Assembly (NCBI GenBank): GCA_964346375.1
Contig: CAYFUL010000001.1
Location: 1-55,932 of the forward strand
From: CAYFUL01 sp964346375
GTDB taxonomy: Bacteria > Bacillota > Clostridia > Tissierellales > Peptoniphilaceae
Direction: 5' to 3'
DNA length: 55,932 nucleotides
Shown here in pieces: positions 41,793-50,841 of the stretch (within the stretch, counting starts at the first letter, position 1; every line of letters starts with the position of its first letter). The notes under the pieces were generated by a model. The model ran no database searches and was not told where the DNA came from. It was given only the letters and a program-made list of their open reading frames with translations. The position numbers and the translations under genes are program-made.

Positions 41793-43163
41793 ATGGATAA
41801 TTTAATTGCTGCAATTTCTACTTCCACAGGTGTTGGAGGAATTGGAATAGTTAGAATGAGTGGAACTGGTGCAATTGAACTTGCTGATAGGGTATTTGTA
41901 CCTTCATCAGGTAGTAGTCTTATAGATAGTGAAAATAGAAAATTGGTCTACGGTCATATATACGACGGTAGCATATTAATAGATGAGGTACTAATAGCTC
42001 CAATGAAAGGCCCTAAAACTTACACTAGGGAGGATATGGTAGAGATTTATACCCATGGAGGAATAGTATCTGTTAGAAAGGTATTGGAGCTTCTACTAAA
42101 AAATGGAGCAGCTCCAGCAGAAAGAGGAGAATTTACCAAGAGGGCATTTTTAAATGGCAGACTTGATTTAACTGAGGCAGAGGGAATTATTGATGTAATA
42201 AATGCAAAAACAGACTACTCATATAATCAAGGACTTAACCAAATGAGTGGTGGATTATCTAGTAAGATAAAATCTGCAAGGGAAAAACTTGTGGGGATAA
42301 TGGCATTAATAGTGGCCAATGTAGATTTTCCAGACGAGGATATTGTAGATGCAGTATATGGTGAATTAATAGAGAGTTGTAAATCCGTTAAGGACGAAAT
42401 TGACAATATGCTAAAAAAATCCAAGAGGGGTAAATTAATTCGCGAGGGAATAGTTACTGTAATTCTTGGTAAGCCAAATGTGGGTAAGAGTTCTCTTTTA
42501 AATGAAGTCCTTTCAGAGGAGAGGGCAATAGTTACAGATATTCCTGGTACTACTAGGGATACCATTGAAGAATTTGTAGACCTTGATGGAATACTATTAA
42601 ATATTAAGGACACAGCTGGCATTAGGGATACTGATGATGAAGTTGAAAAAATTGGAGTGGATAGAGCCGTTCTTGCAGTAGAAGATGCTGATTTTGTAAT
42701 AGGTGTATTTGACTGTTCAAGGGAATTTAACAGTGAGGACGAAAGTATTGTAGACTTATTAAAAGAAAAAAATTCCATCTGTATTTTAAATAAGACTGAT
42801 CTTAAAAAGGTCTACGATGGAGATTTTTTAAGGGAAAAAACTGGAAGGGATGTAATTGAAACATCTCTAATAAACGGAATTGGAGTAGATGAGTTAAAGA
42901 AGTATATAACTGAAATTTTCTTTGAAGGAAATTTAGACTCAAACTCTGAAATATATATTAATAGAACTCGTCACATTGAGGAGTTAAATAAAGCAAGTAA
43001 CAGTTTAAATTTAGCAATAGAGGCCCTAGAAGTCGGAGAATTTTTAGATTGTGTGGAAGTTGATATAAATGATGCCCTAGAAAATTTATCGTCCATAATA
43101 GGCGAATCTGTTGGGGAGGATGTACTTGATAGGGTGTTCTCAGAATTTTGTATAGGTAAGTAA
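41793..43163 (+). CDS. mnmE: tRNA modification GTPase MnmE
   Basis: GTPase of 456 aa acting with MnmG on wobble uridine (cmnm5U) of tRNAs. An N-terminal tetrahydrofolate-binding domain (about 1-120) leads to helical parts and a G domain (about 215-375) with GKPNVGKSS, the TDIPGTTRD switch, DTAGI and NKTD. The C-terminal FCIGK carries the catalytic Cys motif (CI(G/L)K). Start ATG follows GGAGGAC. It is adjacent to mnmG. Confidence 0.97.
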   Translation: MDNLIAAISTSTGVGGIGIVRMSGTGAIELADRVFVPSSGSSLIDSENRKLVYGHIYDGSILIDEVLIAPMKGPKTYTREDMVEIYTHGGIVSVRKVLELLLKNGAAPAERGEFTKRAFLNGRLDLTEAEGIIDVINAKTDYSYNQGLNQMSGGLSSKIKSAREKLVGIMALIVANVDFPDEDIVDAVYGELIESCKSVKDEIDNMLKKSKRGKLIREGIVTVILGKPNVGKSSLLNEVLSEERAIVTDIPGTTRDTIEEFVDLDGILLNIKDTAGIRDTDDEVEKIGVDRAVLAVEDADFVIGVFDCSREFNSEDESIVDLLKEKNSICILNKTDLKKVYDGDFLREKTGRDVIETSLINGIGVDELKKYITEIFFEGNLDSNSEIYINRTRHIEELNKASNSLNLAIEALEVGEFLDCVEVDINDALENLSSIIGESVGEDVLDRVFSEFCIGK

Positions 43164-43164
43164 A

Positions 43165-45060
43165 ATGAATAGATATATAGCAGATGAATTAGATGTAGTA
43201 GTTATAGGAGCAGGCCACGCTGGAACTGAGGCTGGCCTTGCCTCTGCTAGAATGGGATTAAAAACTGCAATCCTAACTATGAATTTAGACTCAATAGTTG
43301 CCATGAGTTGTAATCCAAATATTGGTGGTACTGGAAAGGGACACCTTGTAAGGGAAATTGATGCCCTTGGTGGAGAGATGGCAAAAAATATCGACAGGAC
43401 TTTTATTCAAAGTCGTATGTTAAATACCTCTAAAGGACCTGCGGTACACTCTCTTAGAGTTCAAGCGGACAAGAGAAGGTACCACGATGAGATGAAGAAG
43501 GTAATAGAGCTTGAGGAAAATTTAAAACTAAGACAGGCAGAAGTTGTAGAGATTTTAGTAGAAGATGGTAGAGTTACTGGCGTGCTAACTAAAACTGGAG
43601 GTATTTACAAGGCGAAAAGTGTAGTAGTTGCAACGGGAACCTATTTAAGAGGGATGATCTATATGGGAGAGGTTCACTATGAATCCGGCCCAGATGGGAT
43701 GCAACCGGCGAACCACCTTTCAAAAAACCTAGAGAGTCTTGGACTTACCCTTATGAGATTAAAAACAGGTACTCCTGCAAGAGTTCATAGGGATTCAATT
43801 GACTACTCAAATATGGAAATTCAAAGGGGCGATAGTGAAGTAGTTCCATTTTCGTTTTCAAATTTTGACAAGGACTTAAATAAAAATCAAGAGGTATGTT
43901 ATTTAACATATACTACGGAAAAATGTCACGAAATAATTAGAGAGAACCTTCATAGATCGGCACTATACCTTGGAGATATTGAAGGACTTGGGCCAAGGTA
44001 CTGCCCTTCTATTGAAGATAAGGTTGTAAGATTTTCAGATAAGGACAAACACCAAGTATTTATAGAACCAGAGGGACTTTCAACGGTGGAGATGTATGTA
44101 CAGGGAGTTAGTTCATCTCTTCCAGAGGAGGTACAAATACAACTATACAAGGAAATTGAAGGACTAGAGAATGTAGAATTTATGAGAAGTGCCTACGCAA
44201 TTGAGTACGATGCAATAGATGCAACGGTATTAAAGAGAAGCCTAGAGCATATGGAAATTGATGGACTATTTTTCGCAGGACAGATAAATGGAAGTAGTGG
44301 ATACGAAGAAGCCGCAAGCCAAGGTTTAATTGCAGGAATAAATGCAGCACTAAAGGTACAGGAGAAGGAACCACTAATAATAAATAGATCAGAAGGATAT
44401 ATTGGGGTACTAATAGACGATTTAGTAACTAAGGGTACGAAGGAACCATATAGAATGATGACGGCAAGGGCAGAATATAGACTTACCCTTCGCCAAGATA
44501 ATGCTGATTTAAGATTAACGGAAATGGGAAAAAGTATAGGCCTTGTAAAAGAGGATCAGTACAAAAAATATCTATATCGAAAAGAAAATATAGAGAGGGA
44601 ATTAAATAGAGTAAGGTCAATTCAAATTAACCCTACTGAAGAAAATAATAGGATTATTGAAAAATTAGGTTCAACTCCAATTAAAAACTCCCAAAGTCTA
44701 GCAGAGCTTATTAGAAGGCCAGAGTTAAACTATGAAATTGTAAAGGTACTTGACCCAGATAGAGTGGAGCTTCGTAAGGATATAACGGACCAAGTTGAAA
44801 TACAAATTAAGTACGAGGGATATATTAAAAAACAATCCATCCAAATAAATCAGTTTAGGAAGCTTGAAAATAAAACTCTATCTAAGGATTTAGACTACTC
44901 AAAAATTCAAGGACTACGACTTGAAGCAAGGGAGAAGTTATTAAAAATAAAGCCAGAGAGTATTGGACAGGCATCTCGTATTACAGGAGTTAGTCCTGCG
45001 GATATTAATGTACTTCTAATTTACTTGGAGACTTTAAGGAGAAATAATGGAAATATTTAG
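43165..45060 (+). CDS. mnmG: tRNA uridine 5-carboxymethylaminomethyl modification enzyme MnmG (GidA)
   Basis: FAD enzyme of 631 aa that works with MnmE. The N-terminal dinucleotide-binding motif is VVIGAGHAGTEAGLAS (12-27), and the conserved MSCNPNIGGTGKGHLVREIDALGG segment follows. Later features are GTPARVHRDSIDYS and the FAD-proximal INGSSGYEEAASQGLIAG. One base separates it from the mnmE stop. Its end overlaps rsmG. Confidence 0.97.
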   Translation: MNRYIADELDVVVIGAGHAGTEAGLASARMGLKTAILTMNLDSIVAMSCNPNIGGTGKGHLVREIDALGGEMAKNIDRTFIQSRMLNTSKGPAVHSLRVQADKRRYHDEMKKVIELEENLKLRQAEVVEILVEDGRVTGVLTKTGGIYKAKSVVVATGTYLRGMIYMGEVHYESGPDGMQPANHLSKNLESLGLTLMRLKTGTPARVHRDSIDYSNMEIQRGDSEVVPFSFSNFDKDLNKNQEVCYLTYTTEKCHEIIRENLHRSALYLGDIEGLGPRYCPSIEDKVVRFSDKDKHQVFIEPEGLSTVEMYVQGVSSSLPEEVQIQLYKEIEGLENVEFMRSAYAIEYDAIDATVLKRSLEHMEIDGLFFAGQINGSSGYEEAASQGLIAGINAALKVQEKEPLIINRSEGYIGVLIDDLVTKGTKEPYRMMTARAEYRLTLRQDNADLRLTEMGKSIGLVKEDQYKKYLYRKENIERELNRVRSIQINPTEENNRIIEKLGSTPIKNSQSLAELIRRPELNYEIVKVLDPDRVELRKDITDQVEIQIKYEGYIKKQSIQINQFRKLENKTLSKDLDYSKIQGLRLEAREKLLKIKPESIGQASRITGVSPADINVLLIYLETLRRNNGNI

Positions 45061-45745
45061 AGATGGTCTTGTAAAACTTGGACTAAATGAAAATATAGAC
45101 TATGAGAGTTTTGAAACCTTTAAGGAATTACTCCTTGAATGGAACGAAAAGATAAATATAACGAGAATAACTTCAGAAGATGAAGTCTACACAAAACACT
45201 TTATAGATTCTCTATCAATATTTCTCCTAGATATTTTTAATGGAGATGAAAATGTAATGGACCTTGGAACTGGAGGAGGATTTCCAGGAATGCCTATGAA
45301 GTTATATAAGCCAGGACTTAATATTACACTAATGGATTCTCTAAAAAAGAGGCTAAATTTTTTAGACATAGTAATTGAAAAGTTAGGTCTTATTGGAATT
45401 TCAACTCTCCATGGTCGTGCAGAAGAACTTGCAAGAAATATTGATTATAGAGAATCATTTCAAATAGTTACTTCAAGAGCAGTAGCAGAACTTTCAACAC
45501 TCCTTGAATTTTCAATGGGCTTTGTAAAAGTTGGAGGATACTTTGTAGCAATGAAAGGGCCAAAGGCTGAAGAGGAATTAATAGGCGCAAAAAATGCTCT
45601 TAAAATTTTAAAGTCGGAAGTTGTAAAGGTAGAGAAGATTAAAATTGATGACTTTGAACGAAATTTAATACTAATAAAAAAAGTAGGGGAACTTAGTAGT
45701 AAGTACCCTCGCGGTGGAGGAAAACCTAAAAAAAATCCACTGTAA
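45047..45745 (+). CDS. rsmG: 16S rRNA (guanine-527-N7)-methyltransferase RsmG
   Basis: AdoMet-dependent Rossmann methyltransferase of 232 aa. Motif I is MDLGTGGGFPGMPMKL (about 70-85), and WNEKINITRIT near residue 32 is the family signature. It starts within the mnmG 3' end (14-base overlap). Loss of this enzyme in other bacteria gives low-level streptomycin resistance. The stop is followed at once by a parS site. Confidence 0.95.
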   Translation: MEIFRDGLVKLGLNENIDYESFETFKELLLEWNEKINITRITSEDEVYTKHFIDSLSIFLLDIFNGDENVMDLGTGGGFPGMPMKLYKPGLNITLMDSLKKRLNFLDIVIEKLGLIGISTLHGRAEELARNIDYRESFQIVTSRAVAELSTLLEFSMGFVKVGGYFVAMKGPKAEEELIGAKNALKILKSEVVKVEKIKIDDFERNLILIKKVGELSSKYPRGGGKPKKNPL

Positions 45746-45761
45746 TGCTCCACGTGGAGCA
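45746..45761. other. parS site 1 (variant)
   Basis: TGCTCCACGTGGAGCA, a perfect 16-bp palindrome matching the ParB-binding parS consensus except for C at position 3 and its mirror G. It directly follows the rsmG stop and lies 166 bases before soj. Confidence 0.9.
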
Positions 45762-45762
45762 T

Positions 45763-45788
45763 GCCGACCGAAAGGTCGGTATTTTTTT
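45763..45788 (+). terminator. Terminator of the mnmE-mnmG-rsmG unit
   Basis: CCGACC, loop GAAA (a stable tetraloop), GGTCGG, then a T-rich tail with seven consecutive T. Confidence 0.92.
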
Positions 45789-45846
45789 GAAAATTTTTAA
45801 AAATACAAAGGGCTTTATTTTTAAAGGGATAGAAGATTTTTAAAGA

Positions 45847-45862
45847 TGCTCTACGTGGAGCA
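45847..45862. other. parS site 2 (variant)
   Basis: TGCTCTACGTGGAGCA, identical to site 1 except for one base, 85 bases away from it and 65 bases before the soj start. Confidence 0.85.
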
Positions 45863-45890
45863 TGGTCTTTTATCTTTTTTCTTTATGGGA

Positions 45891-45896
45891 TATAAT
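45891..45896 (+). promoter_or_regulatory. -10 element of the soj-parB promoter
   Basis: A perfect TATAAT 30 bases before the soj start. The -35 at 17-base spacing (TTTTAT) is weak. It lies just downstream of parS site 2, so ParB binding could regulate its own operon. Confidence 0.5.
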
Positions 45897-45926
45897 AATT
45901 CTACAAAGATTTAAAGAGGTGGAAGA

Positions 45927-46676
45927 ATGACAAAAGTTATTACCCTTTTCAACCAAAAAGGCGGCGTAGGAAAAACTACTACCGTTGTAAATTTAGCCGC
46001 TGCTCTTTCCAACTTAGGAAGAAAAGTATTGGTAATAGATATGGATCCCCAGTCTAATACCACAAGTGGATTAGGTGTAGAAAAGGATTTAGAACTTAAT
46101 ACCTACGACTTTTTAATAGATGATAGTATTGAAATTATTACTACAAATTCAAAGGTGGACTTAATTCCATCAGGCACAGATCTCGCAGGAGTTGAAATTG
46201 AACTTGCAAAGGCTGGCAATTGGCAGATGTTACTAAAGGATAGAATTGAGAGTGTTAAAAAAAATTATGACTATATTTTAATAGACTCTCCTCCTTCCCT
46301 TGGTGTTCTTTCTATGGTTTCTCTAGTTGCCTCAGATAGTATTATCATTCCTGTTCAATGTGAGTACTATGCTCTTGAAGGCGTTAGTCAACTTTTTAGT
46401 ACTATTGAACTTGTTCGAGATAATTTCAACAAGAATCTAGAAATTGAAGGGGTACTAATGTGTATGTACGACCCTAGAACTAATTTATCTCTACAAGTTG
46501 TTGATGAGGTTAAGGGATTTTTTAAGAACAAGGTCTACCTTACAATGATACCTAGAAATGTTAGACTTGCTGAAGCACCAAGTTATGGTATGAGTATTTT
46601 TGAATACGATGCTAATAGTAAAGGAGCAAAGGCATATATGGACTTTGCAATGGAATTTGAAAGGAAGTTAAAGTGA
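45927..46676 (+). CDS. soj: Chromosome partitioning ATPase ParA/Soj
   Basis: Deviant Walker ATPase of 249 aa. The ATP-binding motif is KGGVGKTT (10-17), followed by VIDMDPQSNTTSGLG (37-51) and the ILIDSPPSLGVLS segment (about 116-128). It acts with ParB at parS sites to segregate origins and, in B. subtilis, modulates DnaA. AGAGGTGG precedes the ATG. Its stop overlaps the parB GTG. Confidence 0.96.
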   Translation: MTKVITLFNQKGGVGKTTTVVNLAAALSNLGRKVLVIDMDPQSNTTSGLGVEKDLELNTYDFLIDDSIEIITTNSKVDLIPSGTDLAGVEIELAKAGNWQMLLKDRIESVKKNYDYILIDSPPSLGVLSMVSLVASDSIIIPVQCEYYALEGVSQLFSTIELVRDNFNKNLEIEGVLMCMYDPRTNLSLQVVDEVKGFFKNKVYLTMIPRNVRLAEAPSYGMSIFEYDANSKGAKAYMDFAMEFERKLK

Positions 46677-47518
46677 TTAAGAAGAAGGGTTTAGGCAGAG
46701 GTATTAATAATTTTGTAAAGGATGCTGAAATTGTAAAGGAGATTTTAAACTCTGAGAGTACTTCTGTTGAAGAGATTAATATTGATGAACTACATCCCAA
46801 TAAAAATCAGGCTAGAAAGATTTTTGATAAAGAGGAACTAAAAAGTCTCTCTGATTCTATTAAAGAACATGGTATTATTCAGCCCCTAATTGTAAGTAGA
46901 TCTCTTAATGGATATAAAATTATTGCCGGAGAGAGAAGATATAGGGCTGCTAAAATAGCTGGATTAAATAGTGTTCCTGTTATTATAAAAGATATTTCCG
47001 AAGAGGAGTCTGATAAAATTTCCCTTATTGAAAATATTCAAAGGGTTAATTTAAATCCCATTGAAGAAGCGAGGGGCTACAAGGATATTCTAGATAAGTA
47101 TTCCATTACTCAAATTGAACTTGCCAAAGCCCTTGGTAAGAGTAGACAGTACATTGGTAATACTGTTAGAATGTTAAAACTTCATCCCCAAGTTGTAAGT
47201 TTTTTAGAAGAGGGAAAATTATCCCCAAGCCATGGAAAACTTCTCCTTGGTATTAAAAATGAACAGGAGCAACTTAAAAAGGCACTTGATATTATCAAAA
47301 AGGGAGACTCTGTTGCTACTGCCAATAAGAAAATTAAGTCCAATAATAATACTAGAGTGGACCTCTATATTGAAAGCACTAAGAGAAATTTAGAGGAACA
47401 TTTTGGTACGAAGGTTGAGATTAAAAATACTGGGAAAATTAGAAAAATTGAGATAGAATATTACACTGATGAGGATTTAGAAAGGATTACTGAATTAATA
47501 ATAGGTGCTTATCTATGA
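46673..47518 (+). CDS. parB: Chromosome partitioning protein ParB/Spo0J
   Basis: CTP-dependent DNA-sliding clamp of 281 aa that loads at parS. The N-terminal GLGRGINNF interacts with ParA. The CTP-binding boxes read GIIQPLIV and GERRYRAAK (GERR motif, about 85-93), and the helix-turn-helix is in ITQIELAKALGKSRQYIGNTVRML. Start is GTG overlapping the soj stop. The contact residues are expected to have adapted to the variant parS. Confidence 0.95.
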   Translation: MIKKKGLGRGINNFVKDAEIVKEILNSESTSVEEINIDELHPNKNQARKIFDKEELKSLSDSIKEHGIIQPLIVSRSLNGYKIIAGERRYRAAKIAGLNSVPVIIKDISEEESDKISLIENIQRVNLNPIEEARGYKDILDKYSITQIELAKALGKSRQYIGNTVRMLKLHPQVVSFLEEGKLSPSHGKLLLGIKNEQEQLKKALDIIKKGDSVATANKKIKSNNNTRVDLYIESTKRNLEEHFGTKVEIKNTGKIRKIEIEYYTDEDLERITELIIGAYL

Positions 47519-48402
47519 TAATTGATTATAAAATGTACTTGGTAAATGCCTTTTCCAATAAACCCTTTAAGGGAAATTCAACTGGTGTTGTAATTAATGA
47601 TGGAAGTATGAGTGGCGAAACTATGCAAAATATTGCCAAGGACTTAAATCAGTCGGAGACAGTTTTTGTAAGTAGACTTGATGTTGAAAGATATCAGACT
47701 AGATTTTTTACATCTGAAAAGGAATTAGACCTTTGCGGTCACGCAACTATTGCTACATTTTTCTCACTAGCTGATCAAAATTATATTAAACCAATTGAAG
47801 ATGGAGTTAAGGAAATTATTCAGCATACTGGCTGTGGAAAGATTAAGGTTGAGTTAGAGTATAGCGACTACCAGGTACAAAAGGTATATATGTACCTTGA
47901 TGAACTTGAAATTAGAGAGGATATTGACAGGGATTTTGTTGCTAGGATGCTAAATATATCTCCAGATGATATTGGACTGCCCTACAAGGAACTAAACCCT
48001 AAAAAGGTCTATACTAAGTTAAATGATATTGTCGTTCCCGTAAAGAGCCTAGAGGTTCTTGAGAGTATTATAATTAATGAAGAGGAGATGAGAGAGTACT
48101 CCATTAAAAATAATATTGTGAGTTTCCAAGTTTTTACTACTGATGATGGAAATGTTATTAACCAGAGAACTTTCTCCCCTTCCATTGGAATTTATGAGGA
48201 GTGTGGAAGTGGTTCCTCTACTGGGGCAACTCTTTACTATATGGTAAAAAACGGCATTAATTCATCAAATAAGATTAGAGTAGTACAAGGGGCTCACTTA
48301 AATAGACAAAGTGCTCTTACTGCAGAATACTGTAGTGAATGCGACATGGTTAAAGTTGGTGGAAGGGCATTTGTATTTTTAAATGGAGTGCTTAGTGTGT
48401 GA
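47515..48402 (+). CDS. PhzF-family isomerase-like protein
   Basis: Diaminopimelate-epimerase-fold protein of 295 aa. The two half-domains show LVNAFSNKPFKGNSTGVV (catalytic Asn/Glu region near residue 20-45, with LNQSETVFV) and FTSEKELDLCGHATIATFF, then the mirrored ECGSGSSTGATLYY near residue 227. The family covers phenazine-pathway PhzF and many proteins of unknown substrate. It overlaps parB by 4 bases, so it shares its transcript; a phenazine role is not implied. Confidence 0.88.
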   Translation: MIIDYKMYLVNAFSNKPFKGNSTGVVINDGSMSGETMQNIAKDLNQSETVFVSRLDVERYQTRFFTSEKELDLCGHATIATFFSLADQNYIKPIEDGVKEIIQHTGCGKIKVELEYSDYQVQKVYMYLDELEIREDIDRDFVARMLNISPDDIGLPYKELNPKKVYTKLNDIVVPVKSLEVLESIIINEEEMREYSIKNNIVSFQVFTTDDGNVINQRTFSPSIGIYEECGSGSSTGATLYYMVKNGINSSNKIRVVQGAHLNRQSALTAEYCSECDMVKVGGRAFVFLNGVLSV

Positions 48403-48842
48403 TGAAGGAGAGAATGAGAAAGAGGAGACGAAAGAGAATTAGGAAGAGATTTTTTCGTCGACTTATTTTATTATTTATTGCTGCATTTATACTATATGGT
48501 CTCTTTGGTATGATTATGGAAATTGGTGGCATAGTAAAGATAAAGCCAGGAGATATTTCCTATATTGAACTTATTAAATTTTCCAACAATGATATAAAAA
48601 CCATTAAGGAGAGTAGCGATATAAAAAATATTACCAAGGAACTTAGAAGAATTAGGGGCAGCGCCCTAACTGAGGAGATCTCCAACGAATCCGATGTTAT
48701 TTTTATAAACCTCTACGATAGAAGTCTTAATAAGATAGAGATAATTAATAAGGGACAGTTTATGTCTGTAGATGGAATATGGTACGATGTTGGAAAAGTT
48801 GGTTACGATAGATTTAATAGGATTATTAATAGATATTACTAA
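48402..48842 (+). CDS. Small single-pass membrane protein, unknown
   Basis: Protein of 146 aa from an ATG that overlaps the phzF-like stop (TGATG). A strongly basic stretch (MRKRRRKRIRKRFFRR, residues 5-20) precedes one membrane helix (about 22-44). The rest (about 45-146) is extracytoplasmic with mixed alpha-beta character. A downstream ATG (48414) is also possible. Not recognised; its position just after parB may reflect only gene packing. Confidence 0.6.
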   Translation: MKERMRKRRRKRIRKRFFRRLILLFIAAFILYGLFGMIMEIGGIVKIKPGDISYIELIKFSNNDIKTIKESSDIKNITKELRRIRGSALTEEISNESDVIFINLYDRSLNKIEIINKGQFMSVDGIWYDVGKVGYDRFNRIINRYY

Positions 48843-48862
48843 TGTTAATTGAAGGAGGGCTT

Positions 48863-49174
48863 ATGAAATTTTTAAAGGTGGAAGTTTTTATTCCAGAGGA
48901 TTTTGTAACTCAATTGGCAAATGAATTAAATGAAAATGGAATATTGGAATTTGAAAATTACGACTACGTATTTTCTACAACTCCTGTAATTGGAAGATTT
49001 AGGCCACTTGAAGGGGCAAACCCATTTTTAGGAACAGTTGGTAAAGTTGAAAGAGTCAACGAAATGAAAATGGAGTTTGGAATTTTAGAGGAGAATAAGG
49101 AAGAGGTACTAAAGATTATCGATTATGTACACCCTTACGAGTCTCCAGTTGTAAATTTTTTAGAATTAGTATAG
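48863..49174 (+). CDS. Stand-alone YqfO/NIF3-insert PII-like domain protein
   Basis: Protein of 103 aa starting MKFLKVEVFIPEDFV and containing FSTTPVIGRFRPLEGANPFLG and VHPYESPVVNFLEL. This matches the PII/CutA-like domain inserted in YqfO (NIF3 family), here as an independent small protein (COG3323 type). GAAGGAGGG precedes the ATG at 48863; the upstream ATG at 48842 lacks a site. It probably forms trimers, and function is unknown. Confidence 0.75.
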   Translation: MKFLKVEVFIPEDFVTQLANELNENGILEFENYDYVFSTTPVIGRFRPLEGANPFLGTVGKVERVNEMKMEFGILEENKEEVLKIIDYVHPYESPVVNFLELV

Positions 49175-49175
49175 T

Positions 49176-49212
49176 AAAAAGAACCTGCGGATTTCCACAG
49201 GTTCTTATTTTT
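49176..49212. terminator. Bidirectional terminator
   Basis: AAGAACCTGCGG and CCACAGGTTCTT form an 11-of-12 stem with a 4-base loop, flanked by A-run and T-run. Serves the convergent YqfO-like and zinc-ribbon/TPR genes. Confidence 0.88.
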
Positions 49213-50758
49213 GTTCCTCTAGTATTTTATGGCTTATCCAGCCTGTGTAGATCTCTTCTGTATCAAAGTCTTTTGCCTCTACTCTACACCATATTCGTTT
49301 ATCTTCTTCTATTTTTACCTCATAGATATATACGTCTGAATTTAGGGATAGTTTTGCAATTTCCTTGTACTCTAATCCTGGGCCAATGCGTAAATTTCCT
49401 CCCTTTACTTTTATCTTTTGGTAGGAAAATAATAGGGCGTTTGCCTTTTTCATTAGCTCTGATCTATCCTTCTCGTCGACGGTTTCTCCTTCTCCCTCTT
49501 CTGGTGGAATACTTGTTTCTGTATTTTCTTCGCTTATACTCTGTTTTAAATTTGTCGCCTTTGCACTTTCTGGAAGTACTTCTAGTAGCCTTGTTAATAT
49601 ACTCTTCGCCTCTAAATAGGAGCCTTCGTTTATTTTCTCCTGGGCTAAATTTAACATATCCAATTCTAGATTTGTTATCTGTATCTGTGCGTTTCTATAG
49701 TTTTTATGGTCCTCCTCTAGTACTTCTTTAAAACTTGAAATTGCTCCTATTGGATTTTTGTCCTTCATTTCAATTCCAACGGTATAAGCATTATTTGATT
49801 TTACTAGCTGCTCTATTTCCTTTAGCTTTGCATTTTTTTTCTCTGCATCTGAAAATTCTAAAGTCTCTAATTTTTCATATGCCCTTTCGTAATCTCCGTC
49901 TTCTAAAAAATTTTCTACAGACTTTATATTTTTCTTCGCTATATAGTCTATGCCAAACCTTTGGTATAAAAATACACTTGATAGGATTACTAATACCAGT
50001 AGTATTCCAATGGAAAAGGTGTTAAATTTTTTTATTCCCTCTTTGTAATTTTCGTTGATCCTTGCAAGATTTACCTTTTCTGTTTGCTGTGCCATTTGTG
50101 AGGAAAGGGTCTTTGTTATTTTGTGTGTTAGTTCCTTATCAAACTCCCCTGTCTTTGACATTGTGCTAATTAATTTTGAGTTTATTAATGGTTCTGTTAA
50201 ATTATTTAGCACTAATATCTTTGATCTATTACAGTTTTTACAGTTTTCTACTTCTTTTCCATTTAATGCTCCGCATACACAGCGCCATGCTTCTATTAAA
50301 TTCTCCCCATAGGAAATTATATCCTCTCCTAAAAGCTGTTTCATCTTGTCGTGCTTTTCCCTTGGTATTATTGGCAGTGTATAAAATTTTTCCCTATTGG
50401 CAGCTGGTGTAATTAACTTTCCACTTGATGTAGTGTACTTTGTAATTCTTGCCTCAAGTCCTCTTGCTTCAGTAAATCTTTCGTCAAGGGGGAACTGTTT
50501 TACATAGTAGATACTCTTTGGCGAAATATTAATTCCCGTTTCTGAAAATTCAAACTCCACTCCATTTAATAGTTCCTGCCCAAATTCGTCTTTAAAGGAT
50601 ATATTAAAGTAAACTCCCGTTACTATATTTTCTGATGTATTTAAAATATCTATGGCAATGGAAAATGGGTCTGAAATTGTAAGACTTGCCCTTACAATTT
50701 GTAACTCGTCTTCCCAGGATAGATATACCTTTGATGGTAGTATATTTATATTTTCCAT
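49205..50758 (-). CDS. Membrane protein with zinc ribbon, TPR-like helices and C-terminal SH3b domain
   Basis: Protein of 517 aa from the ATG at 50758 (AAGGAGG upstream). The N-terminal part (about 10-150) looks beta-rich. A zinc ribbon follows with WRCVCGALNGKEVENCKNC (about 157-175), then one membrane helix (about 250-270, ILLVLVILSSVFLY). An extracytoplasmic repeat region (about 282-400) resembles tetratricopeptide helices and ends in SH3b near NLRIGPGLEYKEIA (about 455-517), typical of peptidoglycan-associated proteins. The combination suggests a sensor or scaffold at the cell envelope; function unknown. Confidence 0.65.
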   Translation of the reverse strand: MENINILPSKVYLSWEDELQIVRASLTISDPFSIAIDILNTSENIVTGVYFNISFKDEFGQELLNGVEFEFSETGINISPKSIYYVKQFPLDERFTEARGLEARITKYTTSSGKLITPAANREKFYTLPIIPREKHDKMKQLLGEDIISYGENLIEAWRCVCGALNGKEVENCKNCNRSKILVLNNLTEPLINSKLISTMSKTGEFDKELTHKITKTLSSQMAQQTEKVNLARINENYKEGIKKFNTFSIGILLVLVILSSVFLYQRFGIDYIAKKNIKSVENFLEDGDYERAYEKLETLEFSDAEKKNAKLKEIEQLVKSNNAYTVGIEMKDKNPIGAISSFKEVLEEDHKNYRNAQIQITNLELDMLNLAQEKINEGSYLEAKSILTRLLEVLPESAKATNLKQSISEENTETSIPPEEGEGETVDEKDRSELMKKANALLFSYQKIKVKGGNLRIGPGLEYKEIAKLSLNSDVYIYEVKIEEDKRIWCRVEAKDFDTEEIYTGWISHKILEEQK

Positions 50759-50841
50759 AGGACCTCCTTGTTCCATTTTATCACAGATTGGCTACTTCTA
50801 CTTTTAGTTTCTTTATGGTAAAATTTATTTAGGAGGAGAAT

